Part shown: positions 8,120 to 18,117 of the stretch, piece after piece
Numbering within the stretch: the stretch's first letter is position 1
Layout of the letters: each line of letters starts with the position of its first letter
Origin: Prorocentrum cordatum
Lineage: Eukaryota > Sar > Dinophyceae > Prorocentrales > Prorocentraceae
Assembly (NCBI GenBank): GCA_963575745.1
Contig: CAUYUJ010000692.1
Coordinates: 225,001 to 289,000 of the forward strand
Direction: 5' to 3'
Length of the DNA stretch: 64,000 nucleotides
Program-made: the position numbers and the translations under genes
Notes under the pieces: model-generated
What the model was told of the DNA's origin: nothing
The model's input: only the letters and a program-made list of their open reading frames with translations
Databases searched by the model: none

Positions 8120-8365
8120 TGTTCCACCGCTGCTGGCGGAACACCGGGGGGGGGGGGGCACTGGGGGTTCCTAACCCGTCCCCCCCCCCCTCGAAAACCG
8201 GGGGGGGTCACTACCGGTTCGAACCCTCCCCGCCTTCCCCCCCCAGTCCATCATGAAAAGGGGGGGGGGTCACTACCGGTTCGACCCCCCCCCCCTCGAA
8301 AACCAAGAGGGATCACTATTGGTCCGAACCCCTCCCGCCCCCCCTCGAAAACCTTCGAATCCCCA
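8120..8365. repeat. Tandem array G: CACTACCGGTTCGAACCCC units
   Basis: About four diverged units of about 50-65 bases, each with a G-run, TCACTACCGGTTCGA, a C-run and CCCTCGAAAACC. Related arrays occur at 36480-36660 and, in reverse orientation, at 37830-38050. GGTTCGA resembles a tRNA T-arm core, but no tRNA fold exists here. Confidence 0.7.
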
Positions 8366-9368
8366 CCCCCCCGTCGCTGATATCTGGCGTCCTATCCCTC
8401 CCTCCCATCCCTTATCATGGCGTGAATCTCCTCTCTATTCGCACAGTCGGATGTCGAGCAGGGCAATGATCGCGAGAGGGCGCGCGATGCATCGTAAAGC
8501 ACGGCACAGCAGGGCGTAGAAGAGCACGGCAGAGCGTAGCATGCCATAGTATGGCGTGGCGTTGCGTAGTGAAGAATTGCATCGCAAAGCATTGCAACGC
8601 AAATAATGGTATCGCACAGCGGCACAAAACACAACACCGCACAGCATGTCATGGCATGTCGCCGGGTTCCTAGGAGGGTAAGTTGATCGTCGTCGAGAGG
8701 TCTGGGCCGGTCTGGAGTTGTGGCTCCATGTCTAGCTCTTTGGGCTCCCCGAAAAGCTTCACAAGGCGGGGCTGGGCTGATTGATGGCACCCGCTGGTTC
8801 TGCTTTCACCATCGCCTCCTCAAAGCAGAAACGGGGCTCCCGCTTGATACTTCCTGAAAGCGACGACGCCCCAAAGTGGGGGGTTTCTGCGGTCAGAAAA
8901 ATCAGCGAATCGACAACGAATGTGTAATTACTTCCGATGGTTGTCGGGGGGGGGGGGGGGGGCATTTCCTAGATTTTGGGGCATGGCATCGCACAGCGGA
9001 AAAACCACATAGTATTGCATTGCATTCCGTGGCATGGCGCTGGAAATAATGACGCCAACGCTGCAGCGGGAGCACGATTCGGAACGTGCGGCAGCGCCGA
9101 AATTGGGCCACCGCTGCAGCGGGAACACGATTTGGAACGAGCGGAAACGCGAAAATGAGGCCAGCGTTTGAGCGGGAACAACATTTCGAGAAAAAGCCCA
9201 GGCGACAACCAAATTCCCAGCAATTCTGTGTGTAAGACACAATTGCGCGGAGGGGGGCCAGGCATCTTGCGGACGTCATCAGGGGACAGAGGAGAGTAGT
9301 TTCATATTGCGTAATTTTTCAGGGGCAACGCTAAAGGGTGGGGGGTCGGCTCAGGGGGGGGGCGGCAG
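8366..9368. other. Degenerate short repeats, no gene seen
   Basis: 8480-8665 and 8980-9045 are built from loose 10-12 base words around GCATCGCACAGC and GCATGGC. 9059-9190 holds two and a half copies of a 53-base unit, CGCTGCAGCGGGAGCACGAT and variants. A run of 18 G starts at 8946. No protein family is recognisable on either strand. Confidence 0.5.
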
Positions 9369-9728
9369 GTTCGAGGTTCAGTTTTTGCGGGTGGTTTCGT
9401 CGGTGTTCCGAACGACCTCGACTCCCTCGGCTCCCCTCCCCGCCCGGAGGTCCATCGCATCTTTTCGCCAGTTGCCCCGAACACTCCGAAGGAGGTAGCT
9501 GCGCAACCGCCGACGCTCCAGCATATCGCGAACCTTCTGAAGCAGGAGGCGCAGCCACTTCGGAAAGCGGTGGACAGCTTAGAGCGCAAGGTGACTGAGA
9601 TCGGAGGGGCCATGGAGGAGAGGGTGACGGAGGTAGAGAGCCAAATTGAGAACATGGGCGCGCGCCTGACGCATTTGAAAACCAATTCGGAAAGTTACCG
9701 GACAAATGCAGAAACGCGGGGCAACTGA
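9369..9728 (+). pseudogene. ORF1 first part, coiled coil (LINE-1)
   Basis: An open frame of about 120 codons ending in TGA at 9726-9728. It starts around VFAGGFVGVPNDLDSL and then becomes a heptad-rich helix (LKQEAQPLRKAVDSLERK, EERVTEVESQIENMGARL). Retrotransposon ORF1 proteins often begin with a coiled coil for trimerisation. The helix continues in the next frame (MLEAQISELKLM), so the TGA and frame change are recent breaks in a single ORF1. Confidence 0.55.
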
Positions 9729-9730
9729 AG

Positions 9731-10300
9731 ATGTTGGAGGCTCAGATCTCGGAGCTCAAGCTGATGGACAACACGCAGAAGAGCAATCGGAAGCATAACG
9801 AGGAGTACACTGCGGTGGTCGGTGGCCTTCAGACGATCGGCAGCACGGAGAACGCGAAGAAATGGATCGAAACGAACATGTGGAACCTCTACGGGCCGCA
9901 GCCGGCAGAGGTGTACTCTAAAGGAGAGCTTCGTAGTCTCATCATCGTTCGATTCGGGAACCGTGCTGACAGGGACGCTGCCGTGAAACTCCTTCGTCAG
10001 GCCTCTCTCAAGGAGGGTGGGAAAGACATGTGGGCAAAGAGGGGCATGGCTCTCTCTAGGCGCAGCCTCGCGTCCTTCGCGTTTGGCGTCAAACACCTTC
10101 TCAATCAGTGGGGGTTCACGGCCGACAGCGTTTGGGCAGACCCAGAGGAGGGTAAGGCGTGGGTTGGCGCTGATATGGCGGTGAGCGGGGGGATCGTGGG
10201 CAACAACCGACTTTGGTACGGGCTGGGAGGGGTGGTTCGAGCAGGACGGCTACACAAATTTCGAAGAGTTGGTCGCGAACCTCAGCGCCAAGCTCGGTGA
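9731..10300 (+). pseudogene. ORF1 second part, RNA-binding-like (LINE-1)
   Basis: A 189-codon frame. After the end of the coiled coil comes EYTAVVGGLQTIGSTENAKK, then SLIIVRFGNRADRDAAVKLL and later DMWAKRGMALSRR. 'VVGG' followed by 'VRF.....A..' is the pattern of an RRM-like fold in retrotransposon ORF1 proteins. The role would be RNA binding. The end after residue 130 looks degraded. Confidence 0.5.
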
Positions 10301-10377
10301 GATCCCCCTCGCAAATTTTCGGGGAAGACAAAGGGAAGGCTGCCGTCAAGGGCGGCGCGTAGGGGCGCCACTCGCAC

Positions 10378-11190
10378 GTGAACAATGGCGATTCACCTGC
10401 GGGGTGTGGACATCCAGCTGGCCAAGCCACGTTGTTAGTTTCCGCGGTTCGGGGTGTTCGTTTACGCCCTGCCACGGCTGACGACTTCAGCAGTTCATCT
10501 TGGAACGTCGAAGGGCATCCTGGTTTGAAACAAGTTGAGCTAGAAGTCGTAGTAGAGCCGCTAGGTATCAATACCCTTTGCTTACAGGGGACATGGACAT
10601 CGAAATCCTGCACGTACGTCACGGAGTCTGGCTTCCTCGTTGTTTTGTCTGGCGGCGTGGCCGACCCTGAGGGCGAGCGGGCGGGGGCGGGCTTCATCGC
10701 GCATCCAAGTTTCAGGCGTTCTGTTGCTGGATTTTGCCAGGCAGACATCATGGCGTCGCGCAAGCTTCTGATCCCAGGAGGTAAAGCTGTCATTTTCTCT
10801 GCCTACGCGCCGCGCAGCGGGTGCGAGTTCCAGCGGCGGTAGGAGACGTGGATGCAAAGTTGCATGGCCAACTCGATGTAGAGAGTGGCACGGTCGGGCC
10901 CTACATATTCGAGCACCCCCCCAGACGTGCAAGGAAGACGCCAAGGGGCACTTCATGGTTGAAACGCGTAAGAATGTGAGCGTGCGCGTTGCAGGCGCAT
11001 TTTTTCGACGAGCCGGCTGGCAACCCTGTCGCCAATTACAACGCGGGCGCGCCTGCTGGGCTACGAGTTGGATCCTCGACGCACTCGCAGATCGATTTCG
11101 TATTCTGCGAGAGGGCGCTTCTCCGTCGCATCCGTGGCGTGGCTGCTGGGCACGACGTGCCGTTGTCGACCCATCATTTCTCGTAGAATG
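10378..11190 (+). pseudogene. Endonuclease domain, LINE-1
   Basis: Exonuclease-endonuclease-phosphatase fold in pieces. In the frame 10378-10842, SSSWNVEGHPGLKQVELE and INTLCLQGTWTS correspond to the N-terminal strands ('NV.GL ... LQET'), and KAVIFSAYAPRSG to the central 'YAP' strand. After a frame change, 10989-11186 gives SSTHSQIDFVFCER and LSTHHFS, matching 'IDYVL' and the terminal 'SDHH'. The Glu of QET is Gly here and the terminal Asp is Thr, so it is inactive. Confidence 0.65.
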
Positions 11191-11629
11191 CGCGCGTCCA
11201 CGCGTCTGTTGAGAAGACGGCGCCTGCGCGCCAGAGTCCACGTCTTGATGCCGTAGCCTGTTCCGACCCACGCGCCGCTTCTTGTCTCGACGTGAACGCG
11301 TTGAATGCTTTGCGTGGGGTGGTGGTGGTGGGGGGGGGGGGGGGGGGGAGGGCTTCGAGGACACAGCAGCAAGACATTTGGATGTCGATCTGGGGCGGAG
11401 TCGCATCGTGGGGCGGTTGTCATCACCCAGCAGAGCGCACGTTGCCATGCGTTCCGAGGGGGGCCACAAGGCCGCGGACGAGCGCGGGGGCGCTGGGGCT
11501 GATCGAGCGCCGAGGGGGCGCCAGAAAGCAGGGCGACACTGACGAGGAGGAGCGCTCGTCGAAGAAAATCCTCGCCTCGGTTGCCAAGGACAAGGCGGCT
11601 TGGATTGACTCGGTCACGAAATCCTCTGA

Positions 11630-12640
11630 TTGGAGCCAGATTCGGAGGCTCTGGAAAGGCCCTGTCCGCAAACAGGGCAGGCTTCGCGACGCCACCTCGA
11701 GTGGGTGCAGCGGGCAGGAAGACCCGCGTCAGCGCTGCCGTCAGCCGACGCACGCATTGCCGACAGCGACTTGCCCTTCTTCATGGGCGATATCACCGCG
11801 GAAGAGGTGAAGGCTGCGGCTGCGACGTTGAAGCGTGGGCGCGCTCCTAGTCTTGACTGGGTGCCGCCCGAATTTTGCCCAGCAGCGGCGAGCGACGCGG
11901 GGGGTCTCCCGAGCAATCTCGCAAAATTCTACACCGACGTCTGGAGACATGGGGGAGATCCCAGAAGCTCGGAGGCATGCGAGGGCGTCGGTGTTGTGCC
12001 GGAAAGGCGGCCCCGCCGAATGCGAGAGCCACCGCCCATCAGCATCTCTCCCATCGGCTGCGGACTGTTCGCGGCCATCCTGCTCAAGAGGCAGAAGCGG
12101 GCGGGGGACGAAGACCGCGTCTGGCCAACCCCATTCGGGCTTCGCTCGGGGAAAGGCGCGGCAGACGCAGTGATCCTCGCCCGCGGACGTTGGACGACGC
12201 ATGGTCAACGCGAGATGCAAGTCGCTTGTTCCTGGCACTTGACTGAGCCAAAGCGTTCGATTCGGTCTCGCCGGACGCGCTCGCCAGATCGTTGCGGAGA
12301 GTTGGCTGCCCGGGAGGTTTCGCGGGCGTCGTCGCATCGACTTGCAGCGAGCGCGTGTTCGTCGTGGGGGATTTTGGGGCTACGTCCAGCGTGCATCAGC
12401 AGAGGTGCGCATATGCCAGGGATGTCCACTTTCCCCATTCTGGTTCCACATTGTCATGACGACGCTTCCCACGGACGCGCACGCGTTGCTTCGGAGTCGT
12501 GCCGGACCGATGCCTGACCGTCGGTTTGCGTGGGAGCTGGCGTACGCGGGCGACGCATAACTCATAGACTCTGACCCGGGCCTCCTTCAAGAGCTGATGC
12601 GCTGCATTGAGCAATGTGGGGGGCCATTGCGAATTTCAGT
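11630..12640 (+). pseudogene. Reverse transcriptase, LINE-1
   Basis: In the frame 11630-12517: ITAEEVKAAAATLKRGRAPS matches 'F...E...AL..LK.GKAPG.DGIP', then PISISPIGCGLFAAILLKR and FGLRSGKGAADAVILAR match RT motifs 1-3. A second frame, 12342-12560, gives ICQGCPLSPFWFHIVMTTL, the 'GCPLSP.LF' motif, and LAYAGDA, where YADD should be. Loss of one catalytic Asp and the frameshift show decay. Confidence 0.75.
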
Positions 12641-12649
12641 TCGCTTGGG

Positions 12650-13450
12650 GCAAATTGGAACTGATGACAGTGAGGACTGAAGAAGATATTTTGGGACGCA
12701 ACGAGGCCCCCACCCAGCGAAGCAGTCGCAAATTTATCTCGGGGCGTCCCTTGTTGCGGACGGGCGCACCAGCGCAGATTTGAGTCGGATACATGGGGCG
12801 GCCAGAAGTGATGTCAACGTGCTTGTCAGGATCTGGTCGTATTCGACTTAGAGTAGGATGCATAAGCTGCGTATATTTAGCGCTTGCGTGCTTTCAAAAT
12901 TGACGTATGTATTATTGACTGCGTGTCTTAACCGTGAGAATTTGTGTCGCAGACGGATTTGCATATTTTTCTCGTCATAAATCAGTCGTGTGTCGAATCG
13001 TACAGTTTTGCCGATTTGCCAACAGATGCCTCTGAACGATCGTCTCGCGCGTCAACAGATGTTGTACATGGCCATTTAGCCAGAAAGCAAGACGAGGATC
13101 CAGTCAGAAGCTCGGTGTCTGAGCCGGGCGGTTTGGTTCTTAGGAGCCTCCTTGGGGAAAGGAGAAGAGGCCGCCCGAAACAGTCTTGGGGGCCCACGGT
13201 GCTAAAAAGTTGTTCGCGCGCCCCGGCTCCCATGAGCGACTTGCTGATTACTTCCGCCGAGAGGGCGGTACAGCTCGCAGGTGGGAGCAGGCGGTCAGGG
13301 CATGGGAGGCGTGCTGAAGGCATCCGCTTCCGTGCACATCTTTTCACTCATTGCTCACGCGTTGTGGCTGGCGCGAGGCTTCTGGACTTGACTGGGCTTT
13401 CGTCGGCGCTCGGCGGTTTTCCAACCTCGGGGTGCTTCCCAGCGGCTGCG
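12650..13450 (+). pseudogene. C-terminal region, LINE-1
   Basis: Several frames keep fragments typical of the end of dinoflagellate LINE polyproteins: YLGASLVADGRTSADLSR near 12733, AARSDVNVLVRIWSYST, and LRIFSACVLSKLTY near 12865. Later, 13140-13320 gives RRGRPKQSWG and ERLADYFRR fragments. Stops and frameshifts are frequent. The A+T-rich patch at 12890-12990 may mark a deletion junction. Confidence 0.5.
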
Positions 13451-13609
13451 CCTCGCCGAGAGCGTTCCAGCGGTGCCCGGATGTGCCAAGCGGCCGCGGG
13501 AGTGATATGCCCAGGGGGGACGCATTGACCCCCAATCGCCCATTCATCGCCGATGCGGGCCCGATAGCCCACCCCCGCCCAGGGACGTGCACCTTCCAGC
13601 TGGGGTGCG

Positions 13610-13775
13610 AGCGCACGGGGTCGGAGGATCGGGCCGCATCGGGCGGCGCGATGTGGAGCCCCATTGTCTCCACCCCGACGTCGCCGATGCATCGTCGATG
13701 CACAGGTGATGCATCGACGATGCGGCGCGATCCTCCGACCCCATCTATTCCGACCCCATCTGGGACCTCCAGGTA
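13610..13775. mobile_element. Foldback element E, copy 1
   Basis: Inverted arms: GGGGTCGGAGGATCGGGCCG at the left and GCGGCGCGATCCTCCGACCC at the right. Between them are repeated CGATGCATCG palindromes (for example 13685-13725). A related outer pair extends the right end to GACCCCATCTGGG. It has no coding capacity. The complete second copy is at 19370-19560. Confidence 0.7.
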
Positions 13776-13887
13776 TGTGGGGAAGCTGGGCGGCTGCGGC
13801 GGCCTCTGCAAAGGGAGGCGCGAGCTCCAGTTCGGGGAGCCCAGAAGCGCACCGCCACCATTTCTCGGAGCAGGAGGGTGGACTGGT

Positions 13888-14090
13888 GCTCGAAGACGAA
13901 ACACGTGCATAAACATCAACTCGTGGAGCTTCGCAAGGATTTCTTGGGTCGGCGCTGAGCCCACCTGGCGGCGGCTCCGGCGCCACCCCTGGCTTGCTCC
14001 GCGCGCCAGGGAGAGGGATCCAGCGCAGATCCAAGAAATCCGTGCGGAGATCCGAAAGTTTATGTTTACGCAGTTATCTTCGTCTAGATA
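13888..14090. mobile_element. Foldback element B, copy 2 (twin-hairpin)
   Basis: Arms of about 75 bases: left CGAAGACGAAACACGTGCAT, ATAAACATCAACT and GGATTTCTTGGGTC; right GATCCAAGAAATCC and AAAGTTTATGTTTACG. The core hairpins are GGCGGCGGC-TCC-GGCGCCACC and GGCTTGC-TCC-GCGCGCC, both mutated relative to copy 1 but still partly paired. Repeat A copy 3 follows within ten bases. Confidence 0.75.
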
Positions 14091-14099
14091 GTGTTACCC

Positions 14100-14215
14100 T
14101 TCCTTCGTCGCCACCGATGGATCCGCCTCCAAATTCTGGTCAGAACGCACCCCTGGAGAGGTCTGGGGAGTAGCGGCATTGGCACCTTGGTGTCACCCTT
14201 CTTCCAGGCCTCCCG
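14100..14215 (+). repeat. Dispersed repeat A, copy 3
   Basis: Landmarks TTCGTCGCCACCGATGGATC, GGTCAGAACGCACCCCTGG, AGAGGTCTGGGGAGTAGC and TTCCAGGCCTCC, directly after foldback B copy 2 and directly before a partial foldback E. Confidence 0.75.
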
Positions 14216-14225
14216 CGTTGGGCCG

Positions 14226-14320
14226 TGGCAGATGGGGTCGGAGGGTCGCGCCGCATCGCCGATGCATCGGCGATTCAACGGCGATGCTGTGCGATCACCG
14301 GGCCCCAACTCTTCGGTTTC
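14226..14320. mobile_element. Foldback element E, copy 3 (partial)
   Basis: It begins GATGGGGTCGGAGGGTCGCG and contains CCGATGCATCGGCGATTC, then a decayed right arm (GTGCGATCACCGGGCCCC). Only one arm is convincing. Confidence 0.6.
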
Positions 14321-14573
14321 AGTTCGGCGGCCTCCAACAACCTCCTGGAGGTATTCAGGAGGGGCTGATCCAGATGATGCGAGGATGCCCCGCAAGAGCT
14401 CCCGAAAAGGTATTATCACCGCCGCCACGTTCGACTCTCGCGGTGCCTCCCACCTCCAGTCCAGGTGGTGCTGGTGGTGTTATTAACCACCCTCGAACTC
14501 ATCCCTATCCTTAGGATCGACAGGCTCAAGGCGTTGACAATCTTAGGGGTGTGCATCCGAAACTCGGCGAAAA

Positions 14574-14806
14574 CTTCAGACCGGCACCAACAGAAGGCGA
14601 CGTCCATTTTATGGATTGAGATATGCTGCAGGCTGGCCAGAGTCGGTGCGCTGATTTGTCCCTGCCCAACGATCCCGCTTGCGTCAATCCTTCAGACCGG
14701 CACCGACAGAAGTTGGCGCCCATCTTAGGGATGAGATGTGTTGCATGCTGGCCAGTGGTGGTGCGTTTCTTGTTCCCTGCCCAGCGATTCCGCTTGCGTC
14801 AAGCCG
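14574..14806. repeat. 116-base tandem duplication
   Basis: Two diverged copies starting CTTCAGACCGGCACC at 14574 and 14690. Each has a GATGAGATRTGYTGCA-like middle and ends CCCTGCCCA-CGATYCCGCTTGCGTCAA. It lies just upstream of the exon-like island at 14829, so it looks like a duplicated intron 3' end. Confidence 0.65.
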
Positions 14807-14828
14807 CTGCGCCCATGCCGTGCCCCAG

Positions 14829-14916
14829 CGGGCTCACGGGCGGCGACCTGGTGGCCGCGCTGCTGGAGTGCGGGCTCGAGGAGGACGCGGCCTCGGGGTT
14901 CCGGCCCATCCAGGAG
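14829..14916 (+). CDS. Exon-like island
   Basis: Starts after TGCCCCAG and ends at a possible GC donor (GAG|GCAGG). The frame gives GLTGGDLVAALLECG, then LEEDAASGFRPIQE. Composition is protein-like and unlike the surrounding repeats. No family recognised. It starts in phase 2 relative to a preceding exon and ends at a codon boundary, compatible with following exon 6423-6662 and preceding 21220-21410 in one transcript. This is inference from phase only. Confidence 0.35.
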
Positions 14917-15309
14917 GCAGGATAGACACATCATGCGGTTGCTTCTCACGGCCGTGGCCGGCCGTGGCGAGAGTTGGAAAGGCATGCGGCCGCATGTCTT
15001 TCCAGCGCACGGTGATCCTCTACCGCTACAGGGGCAGGCCACCAACGACGTGGGACAGATTTGCAGTTTGACTCCCCCCCCCACTTCCTCCCCTCCTTAT
15101 TTTCCATGCCCAATCATGAATGCATCGGCAGCAGAGAGTTGTAATTGTTTCACTCCGCGTCTTGTATATATCGGACCGGGCTTCGTGCTCGTACGGGACC
15201 TCGACCTTGACCTTGACCTTGGTGATCCTCTACCCGTGCATCCCGCAAGAGACCTCCGCATGCTCCGCACGTGGATCTGGCCATGCGCGTGTGTGGTTTC
15301 AGCCTTCCG

Positions 15310-15415
15310 GCGCTCTTGCGGGTCCGCGCGGAGTTCTTGGGCCGGCGCCCCTCCGCGCGTTCCTCCCCCAGCTCAGGAGATCTGCGCGGACATCCGAGAG
15401 TCAAACGTTTCAATC
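15310..15415. mobile_element. Foldback B-like remnant, copy 6
   Basis: The left part has GGTCCGCGCGGAGTTCTTGG and the right part GATCTGCGCGGACATCCGAG, matching B arms. The twin-hairpin core is missing or reduced to CTCCGCGCG. It is probably an internally deleted copy. Confidence 0.4.
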
Positions 15416-15539
15416 CCAATTTTTCCCAGCACTCTTTTTAACAGTTTTTTTGTTATTCCCCACATCCAAAGGGGGCTTCTTGTTTTCTCTGGACACCCCG
15501 CGCAGGAACAAGAGACCACACCCTTTCCTCTTCTCTAAC

Positions 15540-15741
15540 GCACACTCATTCACTCAACCTCTCATACACATCACCACTCACACTCACTCGCTCACCCACT
15601 CACCTCCCCGCTCACACATTCACACACCCATTCATTCACCCACTCACTCACTCACACACACTCATGATCATCACTTACTCCCTCACCCACTCACCCAATC
15701 ACTCACCCTTCTACCCGCCCACTCACTCACGCACTCACACT

Positions 15742-15802
<61 letters not shown>

Positions 15803-15860
15803 GCATCATCAGCATCATCAGCATCATCATCATCTTGACTCATTCATTCACTCACTCACT
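15540..15860. repeat. (CACT)n-rich and (CAT)n microsatellites
   Basis: CACT/CACA-rich sequence from 15540 to 15740, then about 90 bases of pure and slightly interrupted ATC repeat at 15742-15833, then CATT/CACT. The frames rich in Ser/Thr/His or Ile are artefacts of the repeat. Confidence 0.85.
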
Positions 15861-16260
15861 CATCTCAGGCGGGAGGCTCGTCTGTGAGTGACTTGCGAGG
15901 AAATCTCAGGCGGGAGCCCCCTCCCTATGGGGCCGCACTTCATGCTGGTAATCCGAGCGGGTCATCGGAACCCTGCAACTGTTATCATGTTTGGGCCCCT
16001 CAGACTTGAACTTGGAGGAAGTCTCAGGCGGGAGCCTCGCCTGTTAGTGAATTGCGAGGAAATCTCAGGCGGGAACCCCCTCCCTATGGGGCCAGCAACT
16101 GTCGTCGCTCGTAGGCTCCTGAGGCATGAACCTTTGAGAAGTATGAGGCGGGAGCCTTGTCTGTGAGTGAATTTGGAGGACATCTCAGTCGGGAGCCCCC
16201 GCCTTATGTGGCCCGCATTTCATGTTGGTAACCCGATCGGGTGATCAGACCCTTTTCAGT
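15860..16260. repeat. Tandem array with GCGAGGAAATCTCAGGCGGG units
   Basis: Six copies of a TCTCAGGCGGGAGCC-type motif near 15863, 15904, 16022, 16062, 16143 and 16185, in pairs about 40 bases apart with larger spacing of about 120-160 bases. GCCCCCTCCCTATGGGGCC is also repeated. The same motif recurs at 53862 and 55340. Confidence 0.65.
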
Positions 16261-16319
16261 TTCGAGGGGGAGCTTGCTGCACGGCTGGGTTTCGTGCTGC
16301 TCCCCGCCTGAGCGCGGCC

Positions 16320-16448
16320 GCGCCTGCTTCGAGGCCCGCGGGGTTGTCCCAACCGCGTGGCCGGCGGGGTTGCCCCGACGGCCAGCTCCCGCGCCACAGC
16401 GCCCCGCGGGGTTGCTCCAAAGGGATGGCCCGCGGGGTTGCCCCAAAG
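16320..16448. repeat. GC-rich tandem units before an exon island
   Basis: Four diverged units of GCCCGCGGGGTTGCCCCAAAGG, each with a CGCGGGGTTG core. The last unit ends CCCCAAAG, which is also the candidate acceptor of the next island. Confidence 0.55.
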
Positions 16449-16509
16449 GCTTTGTGATCCAGCCGTCGGCGAACGCGCGCGTGCTGGCCGAGGCGGCGAC
16501 GGCGCCGAG
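16449..16509 (+). CDS. Exon-like island
   Basis: Between a CAAAG acceptor and a possible non-canonical GA donor (CCGAG|GAAAATC); GA and GC donors are known in dinoflagellates. The frame gives FVIQPSANARVLAEAATAPR. No family recognised. Short length makes this weak. Confidence 0.25.
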
Positions 16510-16599
16510 GAAAATCGATTAGCTTGCTCCGGCAATTGGGATTGGGAGGTGCACGTGGAGGAGAGGCAGGAGGAGCGTGAGGTGGGGGATAGGGGTATA

Positions 16600-16800
16600 G
16601 GGAGGGCGATGATGAGGAGGATGTGGAGAAGGGAACGGAAGAGGAGGAGGAGGAGGACGGAGGATGAATCGGAGGAGGATGGATCGGAGGAGGATGAATC
16701 GGAGGTGGAAGGGGAGGATGAGGAGGAGGAGGAGGAGGAGGAGGAGGAGGAGGAGGACGAGGAGGAGGAGGAGGAGGAGGAGGAGGAGGAGGGAGAGCAC
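16600..16800. repeat. GAG/GGA microsatellite
   Basis: Interrupted GAG/GAT triplets becoming nearly pure GAG at 16715-16795. It encodes only Glu/Asp or Arg runs. Its right end touches the start of Copia-2. Confidence 0.85.
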
Positions 16801-16814
16801 AAGTGGATGATCCA

Positions 16815-17520
16815 GGTCTAGGACGTCAGGAAGGCTTTCTTTCAACGCCGACCTCGATGAGACGATCTACGTTCATCCTGGACGCGAGCTGCGCCCTCCG
16901 GGAAGGTGCTGGTGGCTGCGGAAGGCCATGAACGGCACCGGGAAGGCATCGCAGGTGCGGGGAGAGTTGGTGCGGATTACCATGGGTGACGGCCATTGGG
17001 AATGCTTGGCGGCGACACCTAGCGCGTTCTACTTACCAGCGAGTCCCAACGCACCTGCCTTCGATGAAGACAGGAAGCGACGGTGCAAACCAGCTCCTAT
17101 TCCAGGGGCGAACGCGACAGGACACGGACGACGAGACAGCTTAGACCTTCTGTCCAAGGATCGAGCTCGGGAACTTGCAGGTGCAGCAGGCACGGCGCTC
17201 TACCTCTCTTCGGACAGGCCCGACACGATATACGCCAGCATGACCGCGATGCAGCGCGCTTCAAACCCCAATGTTTTGATGCATGCGCGAGTTCAGCGCC
17301 TTGGGCGGTACTGCGATGGACAGCCAATGTTGGCATGGTGTTACCCTTTGCAGGGTACTCCTGAAGGCATTCGTGTGGACGGAGATGCGTACTGGGCCCC
17401 TACAAGCGAAGTGCAGAGACGATCCACGGGCGGAGGATCAGTGCGGCATGGTGACCACGCATGGGACTGTTACTCGGTGACGCAGAGCACCATGGCTCTA
17501 CGCTCAGGGGAATCCGAGAT
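16815..17520 (+). pseudogene. Copia-2: RT and RNase H, internally deleted
   Basis: The RT start is visible as DVRKAFF at 16822 and, after a frame change, NADLDETIYVHPGRELRPPG. The frame 16928-17737 then gives MNGTGKASQVRGELV ('YGTRKAS..W.E') and HWECLAATPSAFYLP. It then jumps to LAGAAGTALYLSSDRPDTIY ('G.L.YLS..RPDI.YA'), RRSTGGGSVRHGDHAW and STMALRSGESEMHA, which are RNase H-proximal motifs. The YVDD catalytic block, normally between, is absent, so part of the RT gene is deleted. Confidence 0.7.
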
Positions 17521-17522
17521 GC

Positions 17523-18032
17523 ATGCTACCAGCAGTGAGGTTACTCCAGTGCAATACCTACCTGGTCGAGACCCGGGGGCCCTGCAACCTGGATGTCTAC
17601 AGCGACAGCACCTCGGGGCGGGGCATGTGCAGCAGAGTGGGCGTGAGCATGGTCAGGCACTTGGAAGTGAAGTACTTATGGATTCAAGAGCGGCTGCGAC
17701 TCAAGGCGTTTGGGCTCCTGAAGGAGGGCGCCAATGAGATGGCGGCAGACATGCTCACCAAGTACATTGAGTGGTCGACGATAGAGAAGCACCTCACCAC
17801 TATGAACCTCCTGTTCGGGAAACAGTTCAAGGGCTTGACCGCGATGACAGGTTTCACAGGAGTCGCAACTTCTGCGTCAGACGAGAAGGTGACGGCGTAC
17901 GAGGGGCCAGGCCAGCCAGCGGTTTGCCCCGCACTTGTGCCCCACTACGTGGATCGCGAGGGGCCCGGGTTCGTCCTAAAGACGGGTGTGTTCGTGGTGA
18001 TCGCTGCGGTGCTTGTCCTAGGTTGCGCGTGA
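17523..18032 (+). pseudogene. Copia-2: RNase H C-terminal end
   Basis: A 169-codon frame. CNLDVYSDSTSGRGMCSRVG matches the RNase H '..DS.....+G.GK..H...' segment, RHLEVKYLWIQERLRLKAF the following strand, and NEMAADMLTKYIEWSTIEKH the diagnostic 'N.AD.LTK' end of Copia polyproteins. This is the best preserved retroelement piece in the window. The last 60 residues include a hydrophobic segment (GVFVVIAAVLVLGCA) that could be a membrane helix, or sequence beyond the old stop. Confidence 0.75.
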
Positions 18033-18117
18033 GTTTGCTGCGCGAGGAGCTACGTCAAGAAGGACCTCAGCCGTCGCCTGCCTGGCCACGCGGACTGACG
18101 CGGAGGTCGAGGCCATG

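Larger units (their letters stand above)
9369..13450 (+). mobile_element. LINE-1: decayed non-LTR retrotransposon
   Basis: About 4.1 kb of LINE remnant in normal order: coiled-coil ORF1, an ORF1 nucleic-acid-binding-like part, an apurinic-type endonuclease, reverse transcriptase and a C-terminal region. Multiple frameshifts and stops split every part. No poly-A tail or target duplication was recognised. The 3' end is estimated from the last protein similarity. ('LINE-1' is a label used here, not the mammalian L1 family.). Confidence 0.75.

Noticed and set aside
8120-8365. tRNA genes (GGTTCGAACCC resembles a T-arm)
   Set aside because: The surrounding sequence is C- and G-runs; no acceptor, D-arm or anticodon-arm pairing can be drawn.
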